Below are positions 8,839 to 17,487 of a stretch of 64,000 bases of DNA, one piece after another. The stretch is from CAVZQN01 sp963837395 (lineage in GTDB: Bacteria > Acidobacteriota > HRBIN11 > JAKEFK01). The first letter of the stretch is position 1, and each line of letters starts with the position of its first letter. The position numbers and the translations under genes were made by a program. The notes under the pieces are model-generated. The model was not told where the DNA came from and did no database searches. It saw nothing but the letters and a program-made list of their open reading frames with translations. The stretch spans positions 434,001-498,000 of the forward strand of contig CAWINI010000003.1 of the NCBI GenBank assembly GCA_963837395.1, read 5' to 3'.

Positions 8839-9615
8839 ATGATAAGAAGAATATTCCTAGCAGCGGGAGTATTGGCCTTACTTCTCAGTTTAGTTTGGTC
8901 GGCTATTTTAATATCGAACTCGATAAAAGAGAAACGCGTCTCCGACCGTTGGGCTAAGGAATTTGTATCGCTAGAATCATTTCCTGATCGGTTTCCAACC
9001 ACGAAAACAAATCAATCAGCATTAGAACTCGAAAAACTTTCGGCGCAGCTTGGGATTGAATTGGCTCCAAAATATGCCGCCAATCGGATCCGTCCTTCAA
9101 TTGCGCAACAAAAAGCATATAAAGCCCTAAGTAAAGAAATAAAGGCTCTTCTAAATAAAAGACTAAGTGATGGAATTTCAACCGATTTCAAAATTTCAGA
9201 TGAATTACAAAAGTTTCTCGCAACAAACGAAAATAAATTGAATGAAATCGTTGAGTATGTTCTTCATCATGAAGTTCCTTTATGGGATATAGATCTTACG
9301 AAACATGTCAACGCTCCAATTCCCAATCTTCTGGGCCATATTGCTCTTCAATATCTTCTTAACCTCCGAGCTTCCCTTCTTTTTCAGCAATCTCGAATAA
9401 CTGAGGCACAAGAGACTCTGGAAGCCTCTTGGAAAATTAACCAGCAATTACTTCAACGGCCGGAGATGATGAGCTATCTGGTTGGAGTTAACATACTAAG
9501 AGTTCAATCCGGCAATGTACGTCAAGTTCCAGTTGGATATACCACCTGGCATCCACGGCTAGTCGATTCCAAAATCCATGATCAACTCTGGACTGTAATG
9601 GAAGCTGACGTTTAG
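8839..9615 (+). CDS. hypothetical membrane-anchored protein, N-terminal fragment
   Basis: 258 residues with one N-terminal membrane segment (about 7-27) and a helical body, including ITEAQETLEASWKINQQLL. The frame ends at TAG (9613-9615), while sensible protein-like sequence continues in a second frame (WKLTFRLVKGARE) and then in the frame of the next entry. I read 8839-10136 as one gene with two frame breaks between about 9600 and 9660. Family unknown. It is divergent from the PqqB-like gene. Confidence 0.5.
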   Translation: MIRRIFLAAGVLALLLSLVWSAILISNSIKEKRVSDRWAKEFVSLESFPDRFPTTKTNQSALELEKLSAQLGIELAPKYAANRIRPSIAQQKAYKALSKEIKALLNKRLSDGISTDFKISDELQKFLATNENKLNEIVEYVLHHEVPLWDIDLTKHVNAPIPNLLGHIALQYLLNLRASLLFQQSRITEAQETLEASWKINQQLLQRPEMMSYLVGVNILRVQSGNVRQVPVGYTTWHPRLVDSKIHDQLWTVMEADV

Positions 9616-9638
9616 GCTTGTAAAAGGAGCGAGAGAAG

Positions 9639-10136
9639 GTGTTCTTTTCGATGCGGGGAGCGAAAAAGCCCACCGTCATGGACAAAACTTTGAGTCCTTA
9701 CTTTCGAAGTATGATTCTTAATTATGCCGAAGTAATGCTCCAATTCATTACCGATTTGAAGACGCGCGATCCTTGCTCTCCAAAAAAAGTAATAAAAGAC
9801 TACGACGAAATCAAAAAGGTTTTCCCCAAATGGAACCGAATCGGCCCTGTTGCATTTTGGGATCCTGGAGGGTGGTGGAATCGCGAGGCGCGTCTTCGTG
9901 TAGATTTAGAACTTACGGACAAAATCTTACAAATAAAAGAAGAACTCAAGAAAACAAATTCATTAAAAAACAACGAAACTTTTAAGTCAGAGATTTGTCC
10001 TGGTCAAACTTGGAACTATGCCAATGAAAGCAATTCGTGCACGATTTCTTTTTCCAAAAAGGTTGACTGGTCGAAAGTAGACGAAATTCCCGAAGGCACC
10101 CTAATTCTTCCGCTTACATACAAATCGCCGCAATAG
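9639..10136 (+). CDS. hypothetical protein, C-terminal fragment of the preceding gene
   Basis: 165 residues with a GTG start that is probably not native. It contains TLSPYFRSMILNYAEV, an aromatic segment AFWDPGGWWNREARL, and a C-terminal part with two cysteines (SEICPGQTW, SNSCTISF). It is best read as the C-terminal half of the protein begun at 8839. It has no strong Shine-Dalgarno. No function can be assigned. Confidence 0.45.
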   Translation: MFFSMRGAKKPTVMDKTLSPYFRSMILNYAEVMLQFITDLKTRDPCSPKKVIKDYDEIKKVFPKWNRIGPVAFWDPGGWWNREARLRVDLELTDKILQIKEELKKTNSLKNNETFKSEICPGQTWNYANESNSCTISFSKKVDWSKVDEIPEGTLILPLTYKSPQ

Positions 10137-10192
10137 ATTTTTTGTAATTGCGCGAAAGATGCCCGCGCTCATCCATATTTACGTTTTACGTT

Positions 10193-10816
10193 TCACTTTT
10201 TTTCTTTTTCCCGGATCCGTTCTTGCCGGAAGTAAAAGCGGGTTTTTACTTCTTTTTGTTCGAAGTACAAAAAATCGAAATCAAGTTTGAAATCTAGAGC
10301 TTTTTGGGGAAGTGGAGGGAATAACAAAAATTTGCTTATCACATCGCCGTGTTTAATGATTTCCGGCGAATGGAAAATTGCTTTCTCCAGAATTTTGCGT
10401 TCATTCGCACTAAAGACTTCCAGTATGCTAAGCAAAGTTGAATATTCCAGCGGAAAAGAGGCTTCGGTTCCAATACGGATTGTGATCATTCCCGGTGTGA
10501 AAGTGGCGTTCCCATTGGTTCGATTAAAAATCGTCACCAGAAAAATAGTGGGGTTCTCAAATTCTTGTTGCAAAAACGGATTGCCAATCCAGCCAGCGCC
10601 GCGTTCTCCGAAATAATTCGCGGCCTCGTCTCCCCTGACGGCCTTCATAATAATGCCCGCATTTCCGCTGCGGAAGTGGATTTCCTCCTGATTCACCACT
10701 TCGTAACCTTCATGTTCCACCGGATGGATCCAGAACGAATCGGCCCAAGCACTATAGTACGACGATAATAGTATTATTAGTATAGTGACAGCGCTCAGGC
10801 TGTAGCTTTTTGACAT
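10193..10816 (-). CDS. hypothetical exported protein
   Basis: 207 residues with a clear signal peptide (SAVTILIILLSSYYSAWA, cleavage near residue 25). The mature part is beta-rich (FWIHPVEHEGYEVV, NPTIFLVTIFNRT, TPGMITIRIG) and ends in a charged KEKK tail. Its start overlaps the 3' end of the methyltransferase gene by 22 bases in another frame, suggesting translational coupling. I do not recognise the family. Confidence 0.6.
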   Translation of the reverse strand: MSKSYSLSAVTILIILLSSYYSAWADSFWIHPVEHEGYEVVNQEEIHFRSGNAGIIMKAVRGDEAANYFGERGAGWIGNPFLQQEFENPTIFLVTIFNRTNGNATFTPGMITIRIGTEASFPLEYSTLLSILEVFSANERKILEKAIFHSPEIIKHGDVISKFLLFPPLPQKALDFKLDFDFLYFEQKEVKTRFYFRQERIREKEKK

Positions 10817-11928
10817 ACAAAAATCATATCCAGCGAAAGTTGGGGAAGAACTCTACCGAGCCGGTTAAACATTTTCATTAGCGGAACATATTTTTGTTGA
10901 TTCCATTCCGCCTGTAAATAATCACGCCGCGGATTTCCACTCAGCCAGTTTAACAGTACCTCCACATAAATTCCTGTGCTAACCACAACTTTAAATCCGG
11001 ACTTGGGAAGCACTTCATCGCGAAGTTCTTTATAAGACAACTCGTGCAAATGATCGGGCGAATAAGGACGTTCCCTGCCTTCAATTCTGGACAACAATCG
11101 TTCGCGATTTGGAGTCGTTAAGATCAGCATCCCTCCTGGCTTTAATATCCGCTTCCATTCTTCCAGCGCAAGTGCGGGATCGTTTACATGTTCAATGATT
11201 TCGCCAACGAATAATGCATCAAAATATTCACTTCGAAATGGAACATGCAAAACATCGGAAATAAACCAGTAATTCTGCGGCACTTCCGCTTTCCGTTCCT
11301 TAATCAGGCCCGGATCTAGATCACCGGCAAAAATCTTGAATGGCCAATTCGGTTGAATATCAGTAAACAAACAGCGTCCGCAGCCAAGATCCAACGCATT
11401 GCCGCCAGTGGGAATATGACGCGTAAATAATTTCTTCAAAACATCCAGCTTGTAGTAATGCATTGTTGGAAGAAACGGCAGAGGTGTTCCGTAACCGCCG
11501 GCGGCGTGTAAGCGCGCATAAAATTGCTTGAGTACTTGAGGATCATCAATTTTCATGATCACGTGTTCAAGCTGTTCAATCTTCATCGCACCATCACGAA
11601 GCACCAATTGAAGGTCCTGGAGCGGATCAAACAGATACGATGGATTCACCCAATACTCGCCACTGGAAATTTTGTTTCCATCCACGATCATTTTTACTGA
11701 ATATTGATCGATGGTTCGGAAGTCTACATGAACTTGAATCAGCCGCTTGCCGGGTGGAAGCTGAAATGACCACCAACCTAAGTGTGTTTCTGGATGTTCC
11801 TGGCGCAGATAGGAATAAATATCAACCGTAAACACGTGCGGCTTCTGGCGGAAATCCAACTCCACCGGAACTGCACCTTGAAATTCATTCAGGCGAAAAC
11901 TTCGCGTGAGTGGCGTTAATGTTTTCAT
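10795..11928 (-). CDS. SAM-dependent methyltransferase with an unknown N-terminal domain
   Basis: 377 residues. The C-terminal half is a class I methyltransferase: motif I is ALDLGCGRCLF, the acidic end of strand 2 is FAGDLDP, and motif IV/V is ALFVGEIIEHVNDP followed by ILKPGGMLILTTPN. This matches the methyltransferase type 11 / UbiE-like group that often acts on small molecules or sugar intermediates. The first 150 residues (LNEFQGAVPVELDF, WWSFQLPPGKRLIQVHVDF) form a separate beta-rich domain that I cannot name. Substrate unknown. It is followed by an overlapping exported-protein gene. Confidence 0.75.
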   Translation of the reverse strand: MKTLTPLTRSFRLNEFQGAVPVELDFRQKPHVFTVDIYSYLRQEHPETHLGWWSFQLPPGKRLIQVHVDFRTIDQYSVKMIVDGNKISSGEYWVNPSYLFDPLQDLQLVLRDGAMKIEQLEHVIMKIDDPQVLKQFYARLHAAGGYGTPLPFLPTMHYYKLDVLKKLFTRHIPTGGNALDLGCGRCLFTDIQPNWPFKIFAGDLDPGLIKERKAEVPQNYWFISDVLHVPFRSEYFDALFVGEIIEHVNDPALALEEWKRILKPGGMLILTTPNRERLLSRIEGRERPYSPDHLHELSYKELRDEVLPKSGFKVVVSTGIYVEVLLNWLSGNPRRDYLQAEWNQQKYVPLMKMFNRLGRVLPQLSLDMIFVCQKATA

Positions 11929-11961
11929 CAGTACAAAATCACGGAGGGATAACCAACTGCC

Positions 11962-12201
11962 TTAGCCGAGCAGCTCGTAAATTTTTTCCCGCGCCTCCGG
12001 GTTCGTATAATAACCATCTTCGGAACGTCGCGGACCTGGAACGACCTTCAAAAAATCACGTGCAAGCATTCCTTCAACAAATACTTCCACATCTTTTGGT
12101 GAAAAATTCAAACCACGAGCGATTTCTTCCACCGTAGTTTTATGACGCTGGCTCCGGATAAATCGGAGAATTTCAATTTCTTTCTGACTTAGTTCTTCCA
12201 T
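11962..12201 (-). CDS. small winged-helix DNA-binding protein
   Basis: 79 residues with a helix-turn-helix pattern typical of MarR/ArsR-like winged helices: EILRFIRSQRHKTTVEEIARGLNFSPKDVEVFVEGMLARDFL, shown here as the recognition region at about residues 8-48, then a wing rich in basic residues (PGPRRSEDGYY). No effector domain is present. It could regulate the neighbouring methyltransferase gene downstream or the divergent peptidase gene; neither is shown. Confidence 0.6.
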   Translation of the reverse strand: MEELSQKEIEILRFIRSQRHKTTVEEIARGLNFSPKDVEVFVEGMLARDFLKVVPGPRRSEDGYYTNPEAREKIYELLG

Positions 12202-12225
12202 TGTGAGTCTAATTTTGAACAGGAC

Positions 12226-12236
12226 ATTCTAGCATA
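12226..12236 (-). promoter_or_regulatory. extended -10 promoter for the winged-helix gene
   Basis: Minus-strand TATGCTAGAAT, an extended -10 (TG-n-TAGAAT) about 24 bases before the ATG at 12201. No good -35, as is common for extended -10 promoters. Confidence 0.35.
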
Positions 12237-12314
12237 GGTCTCAGCGTCTCAGTGGTCAAAATCCAAATTTTTGTTGACAAATTGTCGAGATTTTGCTACA
12301 TAAAGGTTGGCACA

Positions 12315-13643
12315 ATGAGAGAGGACTCGAACCGCCGATTTCGTTTTTCATATTATCACCTGGTAGTTTTAGGACTATTCGCAATTTCTGTCGTCTTTTA
12401 CCTTGCCCATCGCGATTTGTCCCAGGAACTCACCGTTGAACCGAAAGCCGCTCTCATGTCCATTACGCCGATCACCCCAACACTGAGTTTCAAACCGAAA
12501 CCGCCTGAACCAACGACCAAAGAAGTTGTCATCGCAAAAAATCAAACCTTCAGTGAAGTAATGGAATCGCAAGGGTTTGATTCCGACACCATTTTTCAGA
12601 TCTATGAAGGCGCACGTGATGTTTATGATCTCGCTCGTCTTAGCGCAGGAAAAGCATTTCTGATTACCAGGGCAGCTGATGATAGTTTTGCAAAACTCGA
12701 ATATGCAATCGATCCATTCCAAAAGTTGATCATCAGCAATATCGATAACGCCATTCATGCAGAGATTGAGCGCTACAGCGCTGATGTTATGGTGCATGAA
12801 CTCGGCGGGGAAATTCAAGGATCGCTTTACAACACAATCGACAAATTGGGCGAAGATGATGAACTGGTAATCCGGTTTGCTGAAATTTTTGAATGGGATG
12901 TCGATTTCTTTAAAGACTTACAGGCCGGCGACACTTTCAGCATTGTTTATGAAAAACAATTTGTGCGAGGCGAACCTTACGGTTATGGAAAATTATTAGC
13001 AGCAGAATTGGTAAATAAAGGAAAAGTTTATCAGGCAGTTGGTTATCAGCATGGAAAGGATTGGGAATATTTTTCGCCTGATGGAAAAGCGATGAAGAAA
13101 GCATTTCTTGCTTCGCCCTTAAAATTCACTCGCATAAGCTCAGGATTTACTACACGCAGATATCATCCAGTTTTGAAAACATATCGTGCACATTATGGAA
13201 TCGATTATGCAGCGCCTTCAGGAACGCCGGTTCGTGCGATCGGAAAAGGTCAGGTGATTTTAGCTGGCTGGGCAGGCGGTGCCGGCAAGACAATCAAGAT
13301 TAGACATGATCGCGCAATTACAACGGTCTATTGTCACTTGTCGAAATTCGCAAGTGGAGTACGCGCCGGTGCATCGGTTTCACAAGGGCAGGTCATCGGA
13401 TATGTTGGTTCTACTGGCTTAGCAACCGGCCCGCATCTGGATTTCCGTTATTTGAGGAATGGACAGTATGTAAATTTCCTCAGCGTGAAAGCTCCGCAAG
13501 CCGAACCTTTGAGCAGCAGCGAAATTGCACAATTTAAGTCAGCTTCAGCCGCAATGTTTGACCAGCTTCAAAACGTGAAAATCGTTTCGGTTGATGATCA
13601 GAAAATTGCGTCCCTTCCAGGCTCTGCATACTTCACTCAATAA
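12315..13643 (+). CDS. OapA/MepM-like M23 peptidase, membrane-anchored
   Basis: Peptidoglycan hydrolase of the LytM/M23 family, 442 residues from the ATG at 12315. This start is preferred because the longer upstream reading lacks a signal and precedes the anchor helix YHLVVLGLFAISVVFYLAH. Residues about 70-210 form the OapA/LysM-like region seen in MepM (IAKNQTFSEVMESQGF, FAEIFEWDVDFFKDLQAGDTF). The zinc motif HxxxD is HYGIDYA, the distal histidine is HLSKF, and the final HxH is read as HLD in GPHLDFRY, an Asp replacing the usual second His; that variant also occurs in other M23 proteins. It probably cleaves cross-links in the periplasm. Confidence 0.85.
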   Translation: MREDSNRRFRFSYYHLVVLGLFAISVVFYLAHRDLSQELTVEPKAALMSITPITPTLSFKPKPPEPTTKEVVIAKNQTFSEVMESQGFDSDTIFQIYEGARDVYDLARLSAGKAFLITRAADDSFAKLEYAIDPFQKLIISNIDNAIHAEIERYSADVMVHELGGEIQGSLYNTIDKLGEDDELVIRFAEIFEWDVDFFKDLQAGDTFSIVYEKQFVRGEPYGYGKLLAAELVNKGKVYQAVGYQHGKDWEYFSPDGKAMKKAFLASPLKFTRISSGFTTRRYHPVLKTYRAHYGIDYAAPSGTPVRAIGKGQVILAGWAGGAGKTIKIRHDRAITTVYCHLSKFASGVRAGASVSQGQVIGYVGSTGLATGPHLDFRYLRNGQYVNFLSVKAPQAEPLSSSEIAQFKSASAAMFDQLQNVKIVSVDDQKIASLPGSAYFTQ

Positions 13644-14271
13644 TTAACCGCAAAGACCCAAAAGAACTCCAAAAGTAGTCTGGATTCATTGATCGAAGTT
13701 CATCGGAACTGTTTCCACCGGTGGCGATAAGAGCTACAGGAATACCAGCATTCCTGGCAGTCTCAACATCGATAACCATATCGCCAACATACAAGGTTTC
13801 CTTTTTGTCAGCGGTCAATTCCTTCATCAATTCTTCCAGCATTGCAGGATGCGGTTTCGGCTGTTTTACAACATCTGGCCCATAACACGCTTCGAAAAAT
13901 GGATTCAATTCGAAGCTCTCAAGAATTGTTCGGCTGTAAATGGAAGGCTTATTACTGGCTATTGCCATCTTAATTCCCTTTTCATATAAAGCCTGGATTG
14001 TCTCAGCCACTTCTGGAAGCAAAAAAGTTCCACGCATGACAGTTTCATCGTAACTTTTGCGGAACAATGCAATCGCCTGCTCTTTTCTCTGATCTCCAAC
14101 AGCTTGCTGCATCAAATTTTCCAAACCTCTACCCACCATCTTTTTGACTGTTGCCAAATCGACTTTTGCAAGTCCGTAATTTTCCAAAACGTAATTCAGA
14201 CTTTCTTCAATTGCCTGATAAGAATCGATGAGGGTTCCATCTAGATCGAAGATGATTGTCTTAAATTTCAT
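13633..14271 (-). CDS. HAD-superfamily phosphatase, phosphoglycolate-phosphatase-like
   Basis: 212 residues from the ATG at 14271, chosen because it places the nucleophile motif FDLDGTLIDS at the N terminus. Motif II is IASNKPS, motif III includes KPHP, and motif IV is YVGDMVIDVETARNAG. A helical cap lies between residues about 18 and 85 (subclass C1, Gph/PpaX-like). Substrate not determined. It is downstream of ffh, separated by a hairpin at 14278-14302, and its 3' end overlaps the convergent peptidase gene by 11 bases. Confidence 0.75.
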   Translation of the reverse strand: MKFKTIIFDLDGTLIDSYQAIEESLNYVLENYGLAKVDLATVKKMVGRGLENLMQQAVGDQRKEQAIALFRKSYDETVMRGTFLLPEVAETIQALYEKGIKMAIASNKPSIYSRTILESFELNPFFEACYGPDVVKQPKPHPAMLEELMKELTADKKETLYVGDMVIDVETARNAGIPVALIATGGNSSDELRSMNPDYFWSSFGSLRLIIE

Positions 14272-14277
14272 TAGCTC

Positions 14278-14302
14278 AAACCACCAAGACTCTTGGTGGT
14301 TT
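14278..14302. terminator. hairpin between ffh and the HAD gene
   Basis: AAACCACCAAG (14278-14288), loop ACT, CTTGGTGGTTT (14292-14302): an 11-bp perfect stem directly after the ffh stop. The minus-strand side has only a short T run, so termination may be partial. It also resembles the gene-border repeats. Confidence 0.4.
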
Positions 14303-14305
14303 CTT

Positions 14306-15628
14306 TTAACGTGGGAATGGGAAGCGCATTTTTTTCGGATCCATGTTGGCAACTTGCTTAATCATTTTCTGCGCCTGCACAAATTGTTTCAGGAGTCGAT
14401 TGACTTCTTCAACCGTAGTTCCGCTGCCTTTGGCAATCCGTTTTCTACGACTTCCATTAATGATGCTGTGATTGGCACGTTCGCCGGGTGTCATTGAATT
14501 GATGATTGCTTCAATGCGAACCAGAGCCTTATCATCCACATTCAGATTTTTCATCATGCTGGAATTCACTCCAGGCAACATGCTCATGATTTGTGAAATC
14601 GGACCAAGCTTTTTGATTTGTAAAAGTTGATCACGAAAATCTTCCAGTGTGAATGCTTCTTTTCTTAACTTTCTCTCTAGTTTTTCCGCTTGCTTGCGAT
14701 CGAAAGCTTCTTCTGCTTTTTCAATCAACGAAAGCACATCGCCCATTCCCAAAATTCTGGAAGCAAGACGATCCGGATAGAAAACTTCAAGCTCGCTAAC
14801 CTTCTCGCCAGTGCCCACCATCTTGATCGGCTTTTGGGTGACCATTCTAATCGACAGCGCTGCACCACCTTTTGCATCACCATCCATTTTGGTCAGGATC
14901 ATCCCTGTAAGATCGAGTGCTTTATTAAATGCATCTGCGCTTTTGACTGCATCCTGTCCAGTCATTGCATCCGCAATGAATAAAATTTCTTTCGGATTGA
15001 TTGCTGCCTTCATCCGCTCCAATTCTTTCATCAGATCTTCATCCAGATGAAGACGTCCTGCGGTATCAACCAGCACAATGGAGTATCCGGTATTCTTCGC
15101 TTCATAAACAGCTTTCTTTGCAAGGTCGACCGGATCTTGATCAGGAGTCGATGGATAAAATGGAACCTGGATCTGTTTTGCTAAAACTGCAAGCTGATCC
15201 ATAGCTGCAGGACGATACACATCGGTGGAAACTAAATATGGAGAGCGGCCATTTTTGCGCAGCCACAATGCCAGCTTTCCTGAAGTTGTAGTTTTACCGG
15301 AACCTTGTAAACCAACCAGCATGTAAACAGTGGGCGGCTCAGTGAAAGCCAGACTAGAATTGCTGTCACCTAAAATGTGGATCAATTCATCGCGGACGAT
15401 TTTGACTACTTGTTGTCCGGGAGTTAATGAATCCAGAACTTCCTGGTTCAAACACTTTGATTGGACCGAATCGATAAATCCTTTAACAACCTTAAAATTT
15501 ACGTCCGCTTCCAACAACGCGATCCGGATTTCGCGCATTCCTTCTTCGATGTGTTTCGCAGTAAGCCTGCCCTCACCCTTGAGGTTTTTCAGTGTTCGTT
15601 GAAGCCTTTCGCTTAGTTGGTCAAACAT
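14306..15628 (-). CDS. ffh: signal recognition particle GTPase Ffh
   Basis: Protein component of the signal recognition particle, which binds signal sequences on ribosomes and docks to FtsY. 440 residues, the normal bacterial length. The N domain (about 1-90) is followed by the GTPase with P loop GLQGSGKTTTSGKLA, insertion box around STDVYRPAA, G3 DTAGRLH, G4 TKMDGDAKGG, and a C-terminal methionine-rich M domain (SQIMSMLPG, SMTPGERA) that binds 4.5S RNA. No 4.5S RNA gene was recognised here. It lies in a minus-strand cluster with riboflavin genes and ftsY. Confidence 0.95.
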   Translation of the reverse strand: MFDQLSERLQRTLKNLKGEGRLTAKHIEEGMREIRIALLEADVNFKVVKGFIDSVQSKCLNQEVLDSLTPGQQVVKIVRDELIHILGDSNSSLAFTEPPTVYMLVGLQGSGKTTTSGKLALWLRKNGRSPYLVSTDVYRPAAMDQLAVLAKQIQVPFYPSTPDQDPVDLAKKAVYEAKNTGYSIVLVDTAGRLHLDEDLMKELERMKAAINPKEILFIADAMTGQDAVKSADAFNKALDLTGMILTKMDGDAKGGAALSIRMVTQKPIKMVGTGEKVSELEVFYPDRLASRILGMGDVLSLIEKAEEAFDRKQAEKLERKLRKEAFTLEDFRDQLLQIKKLGPISQIMSMLPGVNSSMMKNLNVDDKALVRIEAIINSMTPGERANHSIINGSRRKRIAKGSGTTVEEVNRLLKQFVQAQKMIKQVANMDPKKMRFPFPR

Positions 15629-15649
15629 ATTTTGCGTCTCTGTGGTTGA

Positions 15650-16126
15650 TTATTTGAAGAATGCGGTCATTGCGAACAAACCATAAAACTTTTCATTCGT
15701 TGCTCGCAATCTCGAAGTTAAAATGCGGCAAAATTCCCAGAGGAATTTAGAGGCAAGTCCTGAATTCCGTTTCAGTAAGTCATGAAGATCGGGGATCGAA
15801 ATTTCCATCAATACGCAATTAGAATTTGCAAATGCACATGCTGATCTTACCGATTCATCCACAAGCGCCATTTCACCAAAAAAGTGACCGGGACGTAATA
15901 AGGCCAGTGCTTCCTCACCCATGCCAGGGATTATTTTTGAAATCCGTACTTCGCCCTCACGAATAATATAAAATCGCGATGCTGGATCCCCTTCTGCAAA
16001 AATCTGACTGCCGGCTGGATATTGCCGGGTTACACAAATGCTAAGAATTTCAACCAGCTCGTAGTCTTCAAGCGGTTGAAATAAATTTATTTGCCGCAAA
16101 AAATCGTGGTTATTGGTTTCAGTCAC
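15650..16126 (-). CDS. cyclic-nucleotide-binding domain protein without HTH
   Basis: 158 residues forming one Crp-like nucleotide-binding beta-roll: PAGSQIFAEGDPASRFYIIREGEVRIS, here cited as the region at residues about 35-65, and the phosphate-binding cassette HFFGEMALVDESVRSA. The arginine that contacts the cyclic phosphate (R in SVRSA) is present. There is no DNA-binding domain; after the C helix the protein ends. It probably senses cAMP or cGMP as a stand-alone regulator. A class III cyclase is encoded about 7 kb away at 23165. It sits three bases after ribBA and before ffh. Confidence 0.75.
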   Translation of the reverse strand: MTETNNHDFLRQINLFQPLEDYELVEILSICVTRQYPAGSQIFAEGDPASRFYIIREGEVRISKIIPGMGEEALALLRPGHFFGEMALVDESVRSACAFANSNCVLMEISIPDLHDLLKRNSGLASKFLWEFCRILTSRLRATNEKFYGLFAMTAFFK

Positions 16127-16129
16127 GTC

Positions 16130-17368
16130 TTAAACTCCGGTAAGTAAATGTCCCATTTTTTCTTTTTTAGTCCGGAGATATTTCAAATTATTTCCAGTAG
16201 GTTCTATTTCAATCGGGACACGCTCTACAAGTTCCAATCCGTAACCCTTAAGGCCGACATATTTCGAAGGATTGTTTGTCATTAATCTCATTTTTTGAAC
16301 GCCGAGTTCGCGCAAAATTTGCGCTCCAATTCCATAATCGCGTTGATCAGCTTTGAATCCTAGCGTCTCATTCGCTTCAACCGTATCTTCACCATGATCC
16401 TGCAATTCGTACGCTTTCAACTTATTCACAAGTCCGATTCCGCGGCCTTCGAATTTATCACCATGCAAATATAAAACAAGACCTTTGCCTTCTTGCTGGA
16501 TCATTTCCAATGCTTTTTCCAATTGCTGTCCGCAATCACATCGCCAGGAATGAAAAATATCGCCGGTTAAGCATTGTGAATGAACCCGAACCAGCACCGC
16601 ATCGTTCGGTTGAATATCGCCGCAAACGATTGCGAGGTGCACGGCATCATCAAGAATACTTTCATATGCTTTAACAGAAAATTCACCAAAACGGGTAGGA
16701 AGTCTGGTATCGGCAACTTTGCGAACCAGACGTTCGTTCGCCATGCGATATTGAATCAGATCTGCGATTGTAATCATCCGGATGCGATGCTTCTTACAGA
16801 ATTTCGTCAGTTGCGGAACACGCGCCATTGTTCCGTCATCATTCATTACTTCACAAATCACACCGGCAGGATACAAGCCAGCAAGCTTCGCGAGATCAAC
16901 TGCTGCTTCGGTTTGTCCGGCACGACGCAATACGCCGCCCTTTCTTGTACGGAGTGGAAAGACGTGTCCGGGACGAGCTAAATCATAAGGTTTTGTTGCA
17001 GGATCGATCGCTGTTCGGATTGTTTTTGCGCGATCTTGCGCAGAGATTCCAGTAGTTACATCGTGCTTTGCTTCAATCGAAACGCAAAATGCTGTTTCGT
17101 ATTTTGCAGTATTTTCCGTGACTTGCATCGGGATCTGCAAATCATCAAGCCGTTCGCCAGTCATCGCCAGGCAAATTAACCCGCGGCCATATTTAGCCAT
17201 GAAATTAATTGCATCAGGTGTGATTTTTTCAGCAGCAATTGTCAAATCACCTTCATTCTCACGATCCTCATCATCAACAACCACAATCATGCGTCCTTGA
17301 CGGATCTCATCAAGCGCTTCAGGTATCGTAATAAATGGCAAATGAACTGACTTCCTTTTTAGACTCAC
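16130..17368 (-). CDS. ribBA: bifunctional 3,4-DHBP synthase / GTP cyclohydrolase II (RibBA)
   Basis: Starts both branches of riboflavin synthesis: ribulose-5-phosphate to 3,4-dihydroxy-2-butanone-4-phosphate, and GTP to the diaminopyrimidine. 412 residues. The RibB domain (about 1-205) shows DDEDRENEGDL and the RPGHVFPL active-site block; the RibA domain (about 206-400) shows the zinc cysteines in SQCLTGDIFHSWRCDC and RGIGLVNKLKAYELQD. The gene lies downstream of ribD and ribE in the same direction. No FMN riboswitch was recognised upstream; an imperfect inverted repeat fills part of that gap. Confidence 0.93.
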   Translation of the reverse strand: MSLKRKSVHLPFITIPEALDEIRQGRMIVVVDDEDRENEGDLTIAAEKITPDAINFMAKYGRGLICLAMTGERLDDLQIPMQVTENTAKYETAFCVSIEAKHDVTTGISAQDRAKTIRTAIDPATKPYDLARPGHVFPLRTRKGGVLRRAGQTEAAVDLAKLAGLYPAGVICEVMNDDGTMARVPQLTKFCKKHRIRMITIADLIQYRMANERLVRKVADTRLPTRFGEFSVKAYESILDDAVHLAIVCGDIQPNDAVLVRVHSQCLTGDIFHSWRCDCGQQLEKALEMIQQEGKGLVLYLHGDKFEGRGIGLVNKLKAYELQDHGEDTVEANETLGFKADQRDYGIGAQILRELGVQKMRLMTNNPSKYVGLKGYGLELVERVPIEIEPTGNNLKYLRTKKEKMGHLLTGV

Positions 17369-17403
17369 GACTCAGCCCCCGTTCGAAACTGCGGCCTATC
17401 TAA

Positions 17404-17481
17404 TTTACCGCAGAGAACGCTGAGATCGCAGAATTAAATTTTTACCAGAATTTCTGCGTTCTCTGCATACTCTGGCGGTAA
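17404..17481. repeat. CTCTGCGGTAA-type intergenic inverted repeat
   Basis: TACCGCAGAG... paired with a degenerate CTCTGGCGGTA at the other end, with internal ACGCTGAG/CTCTGC motifs. It lies between ribE and ribBA. One of many gene-border copies of this motif family. Confidence 0.6.
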
Positions 17482-17487
17482 GAACAA

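Noticed and set aside
12274..12302. Sigma-70 promoter TTGACA-17-TACATA for the M23 peptidase
   Set aside because: The -35 is perfect but the -10 matches only three of six bases, and the start site would leave almost no leader; too weak to list.
17369..17487. FMN riboswitch upstream of ribBA
   Set aside because: The gap holds a CTCTGCGGTAA-type repeat and none of the conserved FMN-riboswitch blocks; none was seen before ribD or ribE either.
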